This document shows, one piece after another, positions 32,810 through 41,488 of a DNA stretch of 48,031 nt. Under the pieces are notes generated by a model. That model ran no database searches, was not told the DNA's origin, and saw only the letters and a list, made by a program, of their open reading frames with translations. Position numbers and translations under genes: made by a program. Position 1 is the first letter of the stretch; each line of letters opens with the position of its first letter. Location of the stretch: contig JAEYOQ010000018.1 of assembly GCA_023411555.1 (NCBI GenBank), forward strand, positions 1 through 48,031, given 5' to 3'. Source of the stretch: Bacillota bacterium (GTDB taxonomy: Bacteria > Bacillota > Clostridia > Lachnospirales > Lachnospiraceae).

Positions 32810-33532
32810 CTAATAGCCTCTTCCTATGCACAAAACAAGAAAATACACTTCATCTATTCCATTGGATTTTAATAAGTACGAACAGGCTTCAATAGTGCTG
32901 CCTGTTGTATAAATATCATCCACTAGTAAAACTTTTTTAATTGAAGTAAATCCGGTGTTCGAAAATTGATCATTCATCGCAAAGGCTTCCGAAAGATTCT
33001 TCAATCGTTCTTTATTGCTTAACTTTTTCTGTGGCAGGGTCTTTTTATTTCGGACTAGTAAGTTTGTTATCACCGGTAGCTTAAGCTCTCTTCCAATCCC
33101 CTCCGCTAGGAGCTCTGCTTGATTAAAGCCTCTCTCAAGATACTTACTCCGGTGGATTGGAACCGGAATAATCGCATCCAAATCAAGTTGAAGAAGAACC
33201 GAACGATACAGACGGAGTAATTCGTGAACATAGAATTTACAATACTCCTTCTTACTGTGATATTTATAAGCAGCAATGGAATTCTTCATTAAATCATTAT
33301 ATACCCAGATGGCATACCCTCGCTCATAATGGAATTTTTTCCGTTCACAGTCGCTGCAATATTCTTTCTCTTCCTCTTCAATCGGCTTACTGCAGCGTTT
33401 ACATCTTGGTTCGCCAATATAAATCAGCTTTTCTTTACACTCTTTACAAGCCATCTGCTCCTTAGGAATTACTATTTCCCCACAGACAGGGCATCTTACC
33501 GGATAAAGCAAATCAAGTAATATCTGAAACAA
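32810..33532 (-). CDS. comFC: ComF family protein (phosphoribosyltransferase fold)
   Basis: The 240-residue protein has an N-terminal zinc-binding part with four CxxC pairs (C14/C17, C29/C32, C44/C47, C59/C62). A phosphoribosyltransferase domain follows, with IIPVPIHRSKYLERGFNQAELLA (121-143) and the PRPP loop VLLVDDIYTTGST (201-213). ComFC is needed for DNA uptake in naturally competent bacteria and is widely conserved outside them; its reaction is unknown. It is between a nucleotidyltransferase gene (17 bases upstream) and yvyF. Confidence 0.92.
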   Translation of the reverse strand: MFQILLDLLYPVRCPVCGEIVIPKEQMACKECKEKLIYIGEPRCKRCSKPIEEEEKEYCSDCERKKFHYERGYAIWVYNDLMKNSIAAYKYHSKKEYCKFYVHELLRLYRSVLLQLDLDAIIPVPIHRSKYLERGFNQAELLAEGIGRELKLPVITNLLVRNKKTLPQKKLSNKERLKNLSEAFAMNDQFSNTGFTSIKKVLLVDDIYTTGSTIEACSYLLKSNGIDEVYFLVLCIGRGY

Positions 33533-33549
33533 GACCGTCCTTTCTTCTC

Positions 33550-34461
33550 CTAAGCGAATAGCTTAACAGGATACTCTCCCTTATCTATTAATCCACGTAT
33601 GGACTGAACAACGGCTTCTTTATCTTCCTTATAGGTTACTCCAAACCAACGATCTGAGGTCCTTAATACAATCACCTCTGCTTTATTGTCCTTGATCAAT
33701 TCACCAACCTTGGTAGGAAGAAGATATTCCTTCTTCAGCTCATCTTCACCAAGCTTAGATAAGAAGTCAGTAAATCCTAACTCAAGGGAGTCAAATAAGC
33801 TAGGTTTGAAGCCCCACATATTCATTGATACGATACTGTCCAGTTCAATTGTAATATCCTCACCTGCAGCATTCTTTGCATTGGCATGATCATCTGCTTT
33901 CACAATGCCTGAGGTCTCAACAATGTCGACCAATTTATTCTGGTCATTGGCCTTACATACACCTCGTGTAACTGCACCATTTTCACTCAAGGTATTGCCT
34001 AATATAAAGCCAGCCATACAGTATTGATTTTCTGTATAAGACGGATCATTTAGGAATTGATATACTATCTTGAAGGCTTGCTTTCCATAATAATCATCTG
34101 CATTAATTACCGCAAAGGGTTCTTTAATAACATCCTTACAGCAAAGCACTGCCTGTCCTGTCCCCCAAGGCTTCGTTCTTTCAGCAGGCTTCTTAAAATT
34201 CTCCGGCAAAGCATCCAATTCCTGAAACACATATTCTACCTTTACAAGCTTCTCAATCCGGTTACCAATGATTTCTTTAAAATCCTTCTCTAAATCTCTT
34301 CGTATTATGAAAACAACCTTTCTAAATCCTGCATTTATTGCATCATGGATGGAATAGTCCATAATAATCTCACCACTGGGTCCAACAGGCTCTAATTGCT
34401 TAATTCCTCCATATCTGCTACCCATACCTGCCGCCATAATTACCAATGTCGTATCAGCCAA
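33550..34461 (-). CDS. Sugar nucleotidyltransferase family protein
   Basis: The 303-residue protein has the nucleotidyltransferase loop MAAGMGSRYGGIKQLEPVGPSGE (9-31), VFQELDALPENF, KPWGTGQAVLCC (product positioning) and the metal-binding INADDYYG. The fold is that of NDP-sugar pyrophosphorylases, but GalU- or RmlA-specific motifs were not recognised, so the sugar and nucleotide are open. It starts at TTG 34461, eight bases after AGGAGG, and leads an operon with comFC and yvyF. Confidence 0.88.
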   Translation of the reverse strand: MADTTLVIMAAGMGSRYGGIKQLEPVGPSGEIIMDYSIHDAINAGFRKVVFIIRRDLEKDFKEIIGNRIEKLVKVEYVFQELDALPENFKKPAERTKPWGTGQAVLCCKDVIKEPFAVINADDYYGKQAFKIVYQFLNDPSYTENQYCMAGFILGNTLSENGAVTRGVCKANDQNKLVDIVETSGIVKADDHANAKNAAGEDITIELDSIVSMNMWGFKPSLFDSLELGFTDFLSKLGEDELKKEYLLPTKVGELIKDNKAEVIVLRTSDRWFGVTYKEDKEAVVQSIRGLIDKGEYPVKLFA

Positions 34462-34564
34462 TGCAATCGCCTCCTATATTAAGAATAATTCGAACTAACA
34501 TTTCATGCAGCCAAAGCACCTCTAATTTAGGGCTGCAACATATATACAATATTTCATTAAAATT

Positions 34565-34570
34565 ATTATA
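34565..34570 (-). promoter_or_regulatory. -10 element upstream of the nucleotidyltransferase
   Basis: Minus strand TATAAT about 100 bases before the start codon; no clear -35. The leader contains a small hairpin GCAGCC/GGCTGC (about 34510-34536). Confidence 0.4.
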
Positions 34571-34704
34571 TCTTATTTACCCAAAAAAAGCACTATGAAA
34601 TTATCCTTACAAGCCGAGTCTTGAAGATTTACAAGGTATGAATATTTATAGAGCTTCTCCAAAAAGCCTGTTATTATATTGCACTACTTGGTAACAGATT
34701 ATGC

Positions 34705-36921
34705 CTATCCAAGCTCTCTAATTCTCTCCCGAAGACCCGAATAACGGTTCTGCTCATTCTTATTATCAATCATAAATTGAAGCATGGTATCACTACCGAC
34801 GATGGTTACACAGCTCTTTGCCCTGGTAACTGCTGTATATAAAAGATTACGATTAAACAATAGCTTTGGACCATCCAAGATAGGAAGGACAACTGCAGGA
34901 TATTCACTTCCTTGGGATTTATGAATCGTAACAGCATAAGCTAGCTCAATTTCCTCCAGCTGGCTAAAGCTATAATCTACGAGACGGTTATCATCAAATT
35001 CCACCAGCAAATGTTCCGAGAAGAGGTTGATTTCCTTGATTACTCCACAGTCACCATTGAACACTCCGGTTCCGGTTTGAGTAGTAATACCGAAATTATT
35101 CTTTATCTCCCAGGTAATCTGATAGTTATTCTTAATCTGCATAACCTTGTCGCCTTCACGAAAGATAGTCTCGTGATACTCCTTCTCCCGTTTGTCTTTG
35201 GAAGGTGGATTGAGGGCCTGCTGTAGAATCTGATTCAAACGTTCTACTCCTAATTCCCCTTTTCTCATGGGCGTTAATACTTGAATGTCAAAGGGTGTAG
35301 CATTAACATAATTAGGCAGCTTATTCTTAATCAGATTAATCATCACAGCAGCAATCACATTGGCCTCTTCTCTTTTCAGAAAAAAGAAATCCCGGCTCTT
35401 ATTATCAAGCTTGATCTGTTCTCCATCATTAATCTTATGCGCATTCACAATAATATCGCTATCGGCTGCCTGTCGGAATATCTTCGTAAGCTTCACCACA
35501 TTGAAGCTATGTGAATCTATAATATCTCTTAGTATATTACCAGGACCAACACTGGGTAGCTGATTAACATCACCCACCAGTATCAGCCTTGTACCAACGG
35601 ATACCGCCTTTAGTAGGGCATGCATTAAGCTGATATCCACCATCGACATCTCATCAATAATCAAAACATCGGTCTCAAGAGGATTTAGCTCATTACGTTC
35701 AAAGTTAAATCTATTTTCCTGTTCAGAGATCAGTTTTGATAACTCGAGAAGACGGTGGATGGTCTTAGCCTCATAGCCAGTCGTTTCGGTCATTCTCTTT
35801 GCTGCTCGTCCCGTAGGAGCTGCAAGAAGTATATCCAGACCCTCTGATTCAAAAAACTTAATGATTGCATTAATCGTTGTGGTTTTGCCGGTACCCGGAC
35901 CACCTGTTATTACAAGAAATCCATTGCCGACTGCTTCCTCCACAGCAATTCTCTGCTGCTCCTCTAGTTGTATCTTGAACTGTTCTTCTATCGCCTTTAC
36001 TCTTCTCCGTATATTATCCGATGGAGTCTCATAACGAATACTCAGGTCATGTAGCATTCTTGCTATATTCAATTCCATATAGTAGTAGACAGCTGAATAG
36101 ATATGCTTCTCCTCACCTACATCTAATACTATAATCTTCTTCTCCAAGGTCAAGGCAGTAAGTTGTCTGTAGATAGCTTCCTCCTCTGCCGCCAGTAGAG
36201 CTTTCGCTCGACTTAGCAATTCACGTTCCGGAAGATATACATGTCCGTCCGAGCTTGCCTGAAGCAGAGTATACATGATACCTGCCTTAATCCGATAATC
36301 AGAGTCATTGCCTATCCCTATTCTTCTTGCAATATCATCCGCTGTCTTAAATCCAACACCGGATATATCCTCAGCGAGACGATAGGGATTCTCTTTCAAT
36401 ATATCATACATCCTCTGCCCGTATTCCGTATAAATCTTAACTGCCAGGTTGCCAGAGATATTATATTGCTGAAGGAACAGCATGGCGCTACGCATATCTC
36501 TCTTCTCTTCAAACTGACAATAGATCTCTCTAGCCATTCGGGCACTAATACCCTTTATTTCAGCCAATCGCTCCGGCTCTTCCTCTATAATCCGGAAGGT
36601 ATCCTCCTTGAAGCGCTTCACAATTCTACCTGCCAACGCTTCACCAATTCCCTTAATAGCACCGGAGCAAAGATAACGCTCAATGGAATAAAGATCCTCC
36701 GGTTCTTTCATATCATAGGACTCAATGATAAATTGCTGCCCATATACAGGATGGTCAGTGTAATCACCCAGGAGCTGCATGAACTCCCCTTCACCGATAA
36801 ATGGAAAGGTACCAACGCAGGTCAGATCATCCCCTTCTGATCGTAGACTTAATACGGTATATCCATTTTCATCATTACGAAATATGATACGAGAAATATA
36901 TCCCTCTACAACCTCTGACAT
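34705..36921 (-). CDS. recD2: RecD2/TraA-family ATP-dependent DNA helicase
   Basis: A 5'-3' superfamily 1 helicase of the RecBC-independent RecD2 type, which acts in DNA repair and recombination. The N-terminal about 300 residues carry an OB-like start (VEGYISRIIFRNDENGYTVL) and tandem helix-hairpin-helix elements (IKGIGEALAGRIV, ISGVGFKTADDIARRIG). Helicase motifs follow: GGPGTGKTTT (Walker A), IIDEMSMVD (Walker B), VGDVNQLPSVGPG, LTKIFRQ, and AVTIHKSQGSEYPAVV near the C-terminus. Its 738 residues are normal. ATG 36921 follows AGGAGG; a terminator-like hairpin lies directly before this site. Confidence 0.95.
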   Translation of the reverse strand: MSEVVEGYISRIIFRNDENGYTVLSLRSEGDDLTCVGTFPFIGEGEFMQLLGDYTDHPVYGQQFIIESYDMKEPEDLYSIERYLCSGAIKGIGEALAGRIVKRFKEDTFRIIEEEPERLAEIKGISARMAREIYCQFEEKRDMRSAMLFLQQYNISGNLAVKIYTEYGQRMYDILKENPYRLAEDISGVGFKTADDIARRIGIGNDSDYRIKAGIMYTLLQASSDGHVYLPERELLSRAKALLAAEEEAIYRQLTALTLEKKIIVLDVGEEKHIYSAVYYYMELNIARMLHDLSIRYETPSDNIRRRVKAIEEQFKIQLEEQQRIAVEEAVGNGFLVITGGPGTGKTTTINAIIKFFESEGLDILLAAPTGRAAKRMTETTGYEAKTIHRLLELSKLISEQENRFNFERNELNPLETDVLIIDEMSMVDISLMHALLKAVSVGTRLILVGDVNQLPSVGPGNILRDIIDSHSFNVVKLTKIFRQAADSDIIVNAHKINDGEQIKLDNKSRDFFFLKREEANVIAAVMINLIKNKLPNYVNATPFDIQVLTPMRKGELGVERLNQILQQALNPPSKDKREKEYHETIFREGDKVMQIKNNYQITWEIKNNFGITTQTGTGVFNGDCGVIKEINLFSEHLLVEFDDNRLVDYSFSQLEEIELAYAVTIHKSQGSEYPAVVLPILDGPKLLFNRNLLYTAVTRAKSCVTIVGSDTMLQFMIDNKNEQNRYSGLRERIRELG

Positions 36922-36934
36922 CACTACCTCCTAT

Positions 36935-36991
36935 AAAAAAATGTCATTTCAACTGCATCCCTATATTTCGGATTTCAGTATGAAATGACAT
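36935..36991 (-). terminator. Terminator between the rod gene and recD2
   Basis: Minus strand hairpin ATGTCATTTCA/TGAAATGACAT (arms 36981-36991 and 36941-36951) followed by seven T, ending about 7 bases before the recD2 Shine-Dalgarno. It should stop most transcription coming from the flagellar genes. Confidence 0.85.
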
Positions 36992-37061
36992 GATCGGTCT
37001 TATTCATATCTTACTAATTATGTAGCCGCTATTTCGACTGTGTATCCGCTTACCTATGCCA

Positions 37062-37397
37062 TTATGAATTACGCTTCATTGACTCGAAAAGCATCTGTGC
37101 AATACCTATGCTGCCATTCTCAGAAGCACTCTTCGCATACTCCTCGTATAGCTTGTCTCCAAATTGGGCCAGGTAATCATTCTCCTCTTCCTCATCCTTG
37201 ATAATCGTCTTTTCCATCCCCTTAAATACCTGTTCAAGGAAATATGTTTCAAAGGATTTACAAGCTTCCATCAACTCTTCATCCGTAGCATTTTCGCTGT
37301 TCTTCAGAGTTGCTTCCAGTCCGGAAGTCTTAGAAGTTTGGGATAAGTAATTAGAGGATATGGAATTAATTGAATTAGATCCTACCGATATACTCAT
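37062..37397 (-). CDS. flgJ: Flagellar rod-binding protein (FlgJ N-terminal type)
   Basis: The 111-residue protein matches the N-terminal rod-binding half of FlgJ: EELMEACKSFETYFLEQVFKGMEKTI, then a C-terminal helix GSIGIAQMLFESMK. It lacks the muramidase half found in proteobacterial FlgJ, as is usual in Firmicutes, where a separate hydrolase opens the wall. It follows two rod proteins (flhP and flhO types) in the same direction, with 48 bases to flhP. The low-complexity Ser-rich start is typical of exported flagellar axial proteins. Confidence 0.88.
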   Translation of the reverse strand: MSISVGSNSINSISSNYLSQTSKTSGLEATLKNSENATDEELMEACKSFETYFLEQVFKGMEKTIIKDEEEENDYLAQFGDKLYEEYAKSASENGSIGIAQMLFESMKRNS

Positions 37398-37445
37398 TAC
37401 ATCTCCTATTCCTGGGTATCAGTAATACTACCCAACTATATCAGC

Positions 37446-38258
37446 TTAACGAAGATTATTTGCCTGTTGAAGCATCTCGTCTGAGGCTGTAATTATCTTA
37501 GAATTCATTTCATAAGCTCTCTGCGCTACAATCAGGTTAACCATCTCATCTACAGCCTGAACATTGGAGCTCTCCAGATATCCCTGACGAATTCTACTCT
37601 GAGTCAACGACATATCCGAAGCTTCCAAACGTGCTGTGCCGGAGGCATCGGTCTCCCTAAGAAGGCTGTTTGAGCCCTTATCTAATCCGGCGGGATTATT
37701 AAACTGAGCAATCCCGATCTTTATTCCAATCGGTACCGCAGCTCCAGTTTCATCCGGATATAACAGCTCTCCCTGCTCACTAATTGTAATCTCTGAAGCA
37801 GTATATTGCTCATCAATTACGATGGGCTGCATATTGGTGTCTAATACCGGACTACCATCTGAATTTGCTAGGGTCACTCCATTCGAACCTATTGACAGTT
37901 GAAAAGAACCATTTCTGGTATATGCTGTACCGCCATCTTGAGTCTGTACCATAAAGAAACCACTACCCTCTAAGGCCAGGTCAAAATCATTACCGGTCTC
38001 GGTTAGGGTTCCCTGCGTATACTGTGAGGTAATTGCAGAATTACGAACTCCCAGCCCCACCTGAATACCATAGGGCTTTGCATCTCCGTTATTATCAGTG
38101 GATTGCTCCTGTATCGTCTGATATAATAAGGATTTAAACTCTGCCGCTTCCTTCTTATATCCTGTTGTATTAATGTTTGCCAAATTATTGGATATTGTAT
38201 CAACATTGGTCTGTTGTGAAATCATACCGGACGCAGCAGTCCACAAGGATCTCATCAT
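37446..38258 (-). CDS. flhP: Flagellar rod protein, FlhP/FlgG type
   Basis: A distal rod/hook-basal body protein of 270 residues. The N-terminal axial motif MMRSLWTAASGMISQQTNVDTISNNLANINTTGYKK and the C-terminal SNVQAVDEMVNLIVAQRAYEMNSKIITASDEMLQQANNLR are the two coiled-coil strands shared by FlgG-type proteins. GSGFFMVQT is the D1 motif. I start at ATG 38258, with AGGAGG eight bases upstream; the open frame reaches 38315. Together with the upstream gene it corresponds to the flhO-flhP pair that follows mbl in B. subtilis. Confidence 0.9.
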   Translation of the reverse strand: MMRSLWTAASGMISQQTNVDTISNNLANINTTGYKKEAAEFKSLLYQTIQEQSTDNNGDAKPYGIQVGLGVRNSAITSQYTQGTLTETGNDFDLALEGSGFFMVQTQDGGTAYTRNGSFQLSIGSNGVTLANSDGSPVLDTNMQPIVIDEQYTASEITISEQGELLYPDETGAAVPIGIKIGIAQFNNPAGLDKGSNSLLRETDASGTARLEASDMSLTQSRIRQGYLESSNVQAVDEMVNLIVAQRAYEMNSKIITASDEMLQQANNLR

Positions 38259-38337
38259 GTGCAATTCCTCCTGTTCTATTAAGTACTTTCTTTCGAAAGT
38301 AGATGAAATTTGCAAATTATGTTTTTATTACTTCATA

Positions 38338-39111
38338 CTATACTTTGCCGACCGTATTTGCTGCAAGATCTAAGGTGTTATCAATTGATTTGATAATCTT
38401 CTGATTTGCTTCATAGGCTCTTGTAATAGTAATCATTTCAACCATCTCGGAAACCACATTAACATTAGACTGTTCCGTAAAGCCTTGTCTTACCATGGCA
38501 TTCGAGTCGATCTCAGTCGCCCCCTCCAATGCCATGTATCTTGTATCACCTTGTTTGGCTAAATAATCGTAATCCTCAAAATCTACAATCTGTAATGTGT
38601 CAACATATACACCGTCTGCATATACTCCACCGGTAGTATCTATAACAACTGCGGCTGTATCGGTGGGTATCTGTACCTCTCCGCCCTCTCCCAACAGATG
38701 ATTTCCATCTTCATCTACGATGTAACCATCCTTGGTCATGGTAAAGGAACCATTTCGTGTATACTGTGTGCTCACATTTCCTGCCTTATCTGTTACCGAT
38801 AAAGAAAAGAAACCTTTCCCCTCAATCGCCATATCATAAGTATTAGAGGACTGACGTAGTGAGCCTTGTCCATGATTTGTATACACCTCACCGATTTTCA
38901 CGCCTAAGCTCATATTACCGATAGGTCGGTCATTATATGCTTCCGAGACATCCCTAATCTTAACAGTCAGCATCTCATCAAAAGACTGACTTGTCACATT
39001 ATCTTCCTTGAAGCCAACTGTAGCCGAATTTGCAAGATTGTTTGCGATAATATCCAGCCTTTTTTGCTCATTCTTCATCCCAGTATAAGCTGTAAATAAT
39101 CCTCTTACCAT
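38338..39111 (-). CDS. flhO: Flagellar rod protein, FlhO/FlgF type
   Basis: The 257-residue protein has the axial N-terminal motif MVRGLFTAYTGMKNEQKRLDIIANNLANSATVGFK, the D1 motif GKGFFSLSV and the C-terminal SNVNVVSEMVEMITITRAYEANQKIIKSIDNTLD. It is paralogous to the following gene and probably forms the proximal or distal rod. It is 80 bases upstream of flhP. Between it and mreB/mbl is the 120-bp repeat array, so a separate promoter is possible. No sigma-D promoter was identified with confidence. Confidence 0.9.
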   Translation of the reverse strand: MVRGLFTAYTGMKNEQKRLDIIANNLANSATVGFKEDNVTSQSFDEMLTVKIRDVSEAYNDRPIGNMSLGVKIGEVYTNHGQGSLRQSSNTYDMAIEGKGFFSLSVTDKAGNVSTQYTRNGSFTMTKDGYIVDEDGNHLLGEGGEVQIPTDTAAVVIDTTGGVYADGVYVDTLQIVDFEDYDYLAKQGDTRYMALEGATEIDSNAMVRQGFTEQSNVNVVSEMVEMITITRAYEANQKIIKSIDNTLDLAANTVGKV

Positions 39112-39140
39112 ACCAACAACCTCTTTTCTATAATCTTAAC

Positions 39141-39493
39141 CCGCAGTTCTTCCCATGTAAATCAGTATAATCAACCCATATCATCAAATTAATACCAAGT
39201 GAACTCGCCTCGCATACGAGGCAGTACACTTTGATGACGCAGGCACTCTCAACCTGGAAGAACAAGGAGTTTGCTCCTATGGGCAAACTTCGTAGTTCTT
39301 CCCATGTAAATTAGCTAAGATAAACTAATCTATGATTAAAGTTTGTGCCGAGGATGACGCAGGCACTCTCAACCTAGAAGAACAAGGAGTTTGCTCCTAT
39401 GGGCAAACTTCGTAGTTCTTCCCAAGTAAATTAGCTAAGATAAACTAATCTATGATTAAGTTTGTGCCGAGGATGACGCAGGCACAAACTTCT
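39141..39493. repeat. Tandem 120-base hairpin repeats
   Basis: Two full copies with exactly 120-base period (starting GATGACGCAGGCAC at 39233 and 39353) are flanked by partial copies at both ends (39141-39165, and 39472-39493 where the period is 119). Copies differ at only a few bases. Each holds two stems: GAAGAAC/GTTCTTC enclosing AGTTTGC/GCAAACT. At the end AAGTTTGTGCC pairs perfectly with GGCACAAACTT. A diverged copy is at 17062-17195. The array lies between mreB/mbl and flhO. Confidence 0.88.
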
Positions 39494-39519
39494 AAATACG
39501 AATTATGAAATAATTCGTA

Positions 39520-40509
39520 TTAGTCTCTTTTCCCTGCCAAGAATTCCACGAATTTGCCGGTTCCGATTGCTACCGCTGTCATAGGATCCTCTGCTGTCAT
39601 GGTTGTAATTCCTGTCTTCTCTTCTATCAATTCTTCCAGTCCGTATAATAAACATCCACCACCGGTTAATACAATTCCACGGTCAGCGATATCTGCCGCG
39701 AGTTCCGGGGGAGTCTTTTCAAGAACACTATGAACTGCCTCAACGATCTGAGAGGTAGTCTCCTTTAATGCTTCCTCTGTCTCTTCGGAGGTAACTGCTA
39801 TGGTCTTAGGAAGACCAGTCACCAGATTTCGTCCTCTAACTTCCATAGACACTGATTCTGGTCTACGGAATGCAGAACCGATTTTTATCTTAATATCCTC
39901 TGCGGTTCTCTCACCAATCAGAAGATTATGTTTCTTTCTCATGTAGCGAACAATGGCATCATCAAAGTCATCACCCGCAATCTTAACTGATGTACTAACT
40001 ACAGTACCTCCTAAGGAGATAACTGCGATGTCGGTTGTACCTCCTCCGATATCAACAATCATATTGCCGCAGGGTCTAGATATATCAATACCTGCACCAA
40101 TGGCTGCCGCGATTGGCTCCTCGATAATATGCACGTCTCTTGCTCCTGCTGCATAGGTAGCGTCCTCGACTGCTTTCTTCTCTACCTCAGTAACACCACT
40201 GGGTACACAGACGCTGATAATCGGTTTACGGAATCTCTGTCTGCCTACAGCCTTTTGTATAAAGTACTTAAGCATCTTCTCTGTAACAGTATAATCAGAA
40301 ATAACACCCTGTCTTAACGGACGAACCGCTACGATATTACCGGGTGTTCTACCAAGCATCAATCTGGCCTCTTCGCCGATTGCCTTAATTTTATTCGAAT
40401 CTCTGTCAAATGCCACTACCGATGGCTCTTTTAATACAACGCCTTTACCCTTTATATATACTAATACGCTGGCTGTACCTAAATCAATTCCGATATCACT
40501 ACCTAACAT
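39520..40509 (-). CDS. MreB/Mbl actin-like cell-shape protein
   Basis: An actin-fold ATPase that guides lateral wall synthesis. The 329-residue protein has the phosphate loop IGIDLGTASVLVY (6-18), IGEEARLMLGRTPGNIVAVRPLRQGVI, EPIAAAIGAGIDISRPCGNMIVDIGGGTTD and GIVLTGGGCLLYGLEELI. The two flagellar rod genes downstream mirror the B. subtilis mbl-flhO-flhP order, so it corresponds to mbl by context, although MreB, Mbl and MreBH cannot be separated reliably by eye. It has its own consensus-like promoter at 40660. Confidence 0.93.
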   Translation of the reverse strand: MLGSDIGIDLGTASVLVYIKGKGVVLKEPSVVAFDRDSNKIKAIGEEARLMLGRTPGNIVAVRPLRQGVISDYTVTEKMLKYFIQKAVGRQRFRKPIISVCVPSGVTEVEKKAVEDATYAAGARDVHIIEEPIAAAIGAGIDISRPCGNMIVDIGGGTTDIAVISLGGTVVSTSVKIAGDDFDDAIVRYMRKKHNLLIGERTAEDIKIKIGSAFRRPESVSMEVRGRNLVTGLPKTIAVTSEETEEALKETTSQIVEAVHSVLEKTPPELAADIADRGIVLTGGGCLLYGLEELIEEKTGITTMTAEDPMTAVAIGTGKFVEFLAGKRD

Positions 40510-40659
40510 AATTAACTCCTTTCCTTCTCATGAAATCTCATGAACAAGCAACTTTCCTCTTATTATCCATCCCGACGAATTCGGGATTACTTTGTATATT
40601 GATTATTTTCTATCTTATATTTTTTTCCAATCTTCGGCAAATTAAACATACACGATTAT

Positions 40660-40688
40660 ATTATATACGCTTTTATGGTATTTTTCAA
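40660..40688 (-). promoter_or_regulatory. mreB/mbl promoter
   Basis: Minus strand -35 TTGAAA (40683-40688), a 17-base spacer and -10 TATAAT (40660-40665). The 5' UTR is about 145 bases and contains a small hairpin ATCCCGA/TCGGGAT near 40567-40587. Confidence 0.8.
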
Positions 40689-40831
40689 AGGTTATTTTAA
40701 AAACTTTAAGTTTTAAGAACCTTATTTAATCACCAAAACAAGGGTTGAGGAATAGTTGCAAATATCATATAATTACTCTAGCATTTTATGATGAAGGACA
40801 CCTTATTTTCCATAATGAAAAGGAGAGTATA

Positions 40832-41344
40832 ATGAACGAAAAAACATTAATTATTAAAAAGGAAATACATGCCATAGCATCCTATAGGGCACTGTTAATA
40901 AGCAAATGGCTCTTATCCTTTTTATTATTAATTATGGCATTATATCTGGGGTTTCTTAGACTCCCCATATCACCCTTATTTATCCTATTGTTTCTAAATA
41001 TCCTCCCAAGCATATTCAATTTTGCTGCAAAGGATTATAATAAGAAACACCACATTAAGTTTCTTCAGAACTTAGTAAATGAGGACTCCTTTTTGCTACA
41101 AACCTTAAAAGTAAAGTATAAATATACGAAGCTTGGCTACGCTACGAATTCAATTTCATATCTTACTGCAATCGCATTAATTGGAATATGGCAATACAGT
41201 TATAGCCGGCAATATTATATTCCCAGCTACCTAAAGAACATTCCTTTCCTAATCCTTGTCCTAGGATTTACAATAAGGCTCGCAGGGATTGTTTTCTATG
41301 AGCTGAAGCTTCGCAATGATCTCTCGAATAATAAAGTTCGGTAA
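40832..41344 (+). CDS. Small integral membrane protein, unknown function
   Basis: The 170-residue protein has four predicted hydrophobic segments (about 23-44, 48-68, 110-128, 138-158) with a basic cytoplasmic loop (KDYNKKHHIKFLQ) between the second and third. No family was recognised. The start at 40832 has AAGGAG six bases upstream; the frame is open to a TTG at 40745. It is a lone plus-strand gene between mreB/mbl (divergent) and the ABC transporter operon (convergent), with a shared terminator-like hairpin at 41417. Confidence 0.75.
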   Translation: MNEKTLIIKKEIHAIASYRALLISKWLLSFLLLIMALYLGFLRLPISPLFILLFLNILPSIFNFAAKDYNKKHHIKFLQNLVNEDSFLLQTLKVKYKYTKLGYATNSISYLTAIALIGIWQYSYSRQYYIPSYLKNIPFLILVLGFTIRLAGIVFYELKLRNDLSNNKVR

Positions 41345-41416
41345 TACACATTTACAACTATATATATCGGTATGTTTTTATAGAAGGATAAGCTTCTAAA
41401 TCAATATTATATTCAA

Positions 41417-41469
41417 TTGGAGTGTGAAAGGCATCCAAATTATCTTGAAATTGGATTTTCACACTCCAA
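41417..41469. terminator. Long hairpin between convergent genes
   Basis: A 53-base imperfect palindrome with perfect 13-base outer arms TTGGAGTGTGAAA/TTTCACACTCCAA (41417-41429, 41457-41469) and inner CCAAATT/AAATTGG. T runs are absent, but its position suggests it ends both converging transcripts. Confidence 0.7.
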
Positions 41470-41488
41470 GCTTATGTTTCACAATCTA

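Noticed and set aside
36241..36840. 199-codon plus-strand ORF
   Set aside because: It lies entirely antisense to the well-supported recD2 gene and has no start-site signal.
39141..39493. CRISPR array
   Set aside because: The 120-base period consists of nearly identical sequence with no unique spacers, and no cas genes are present.
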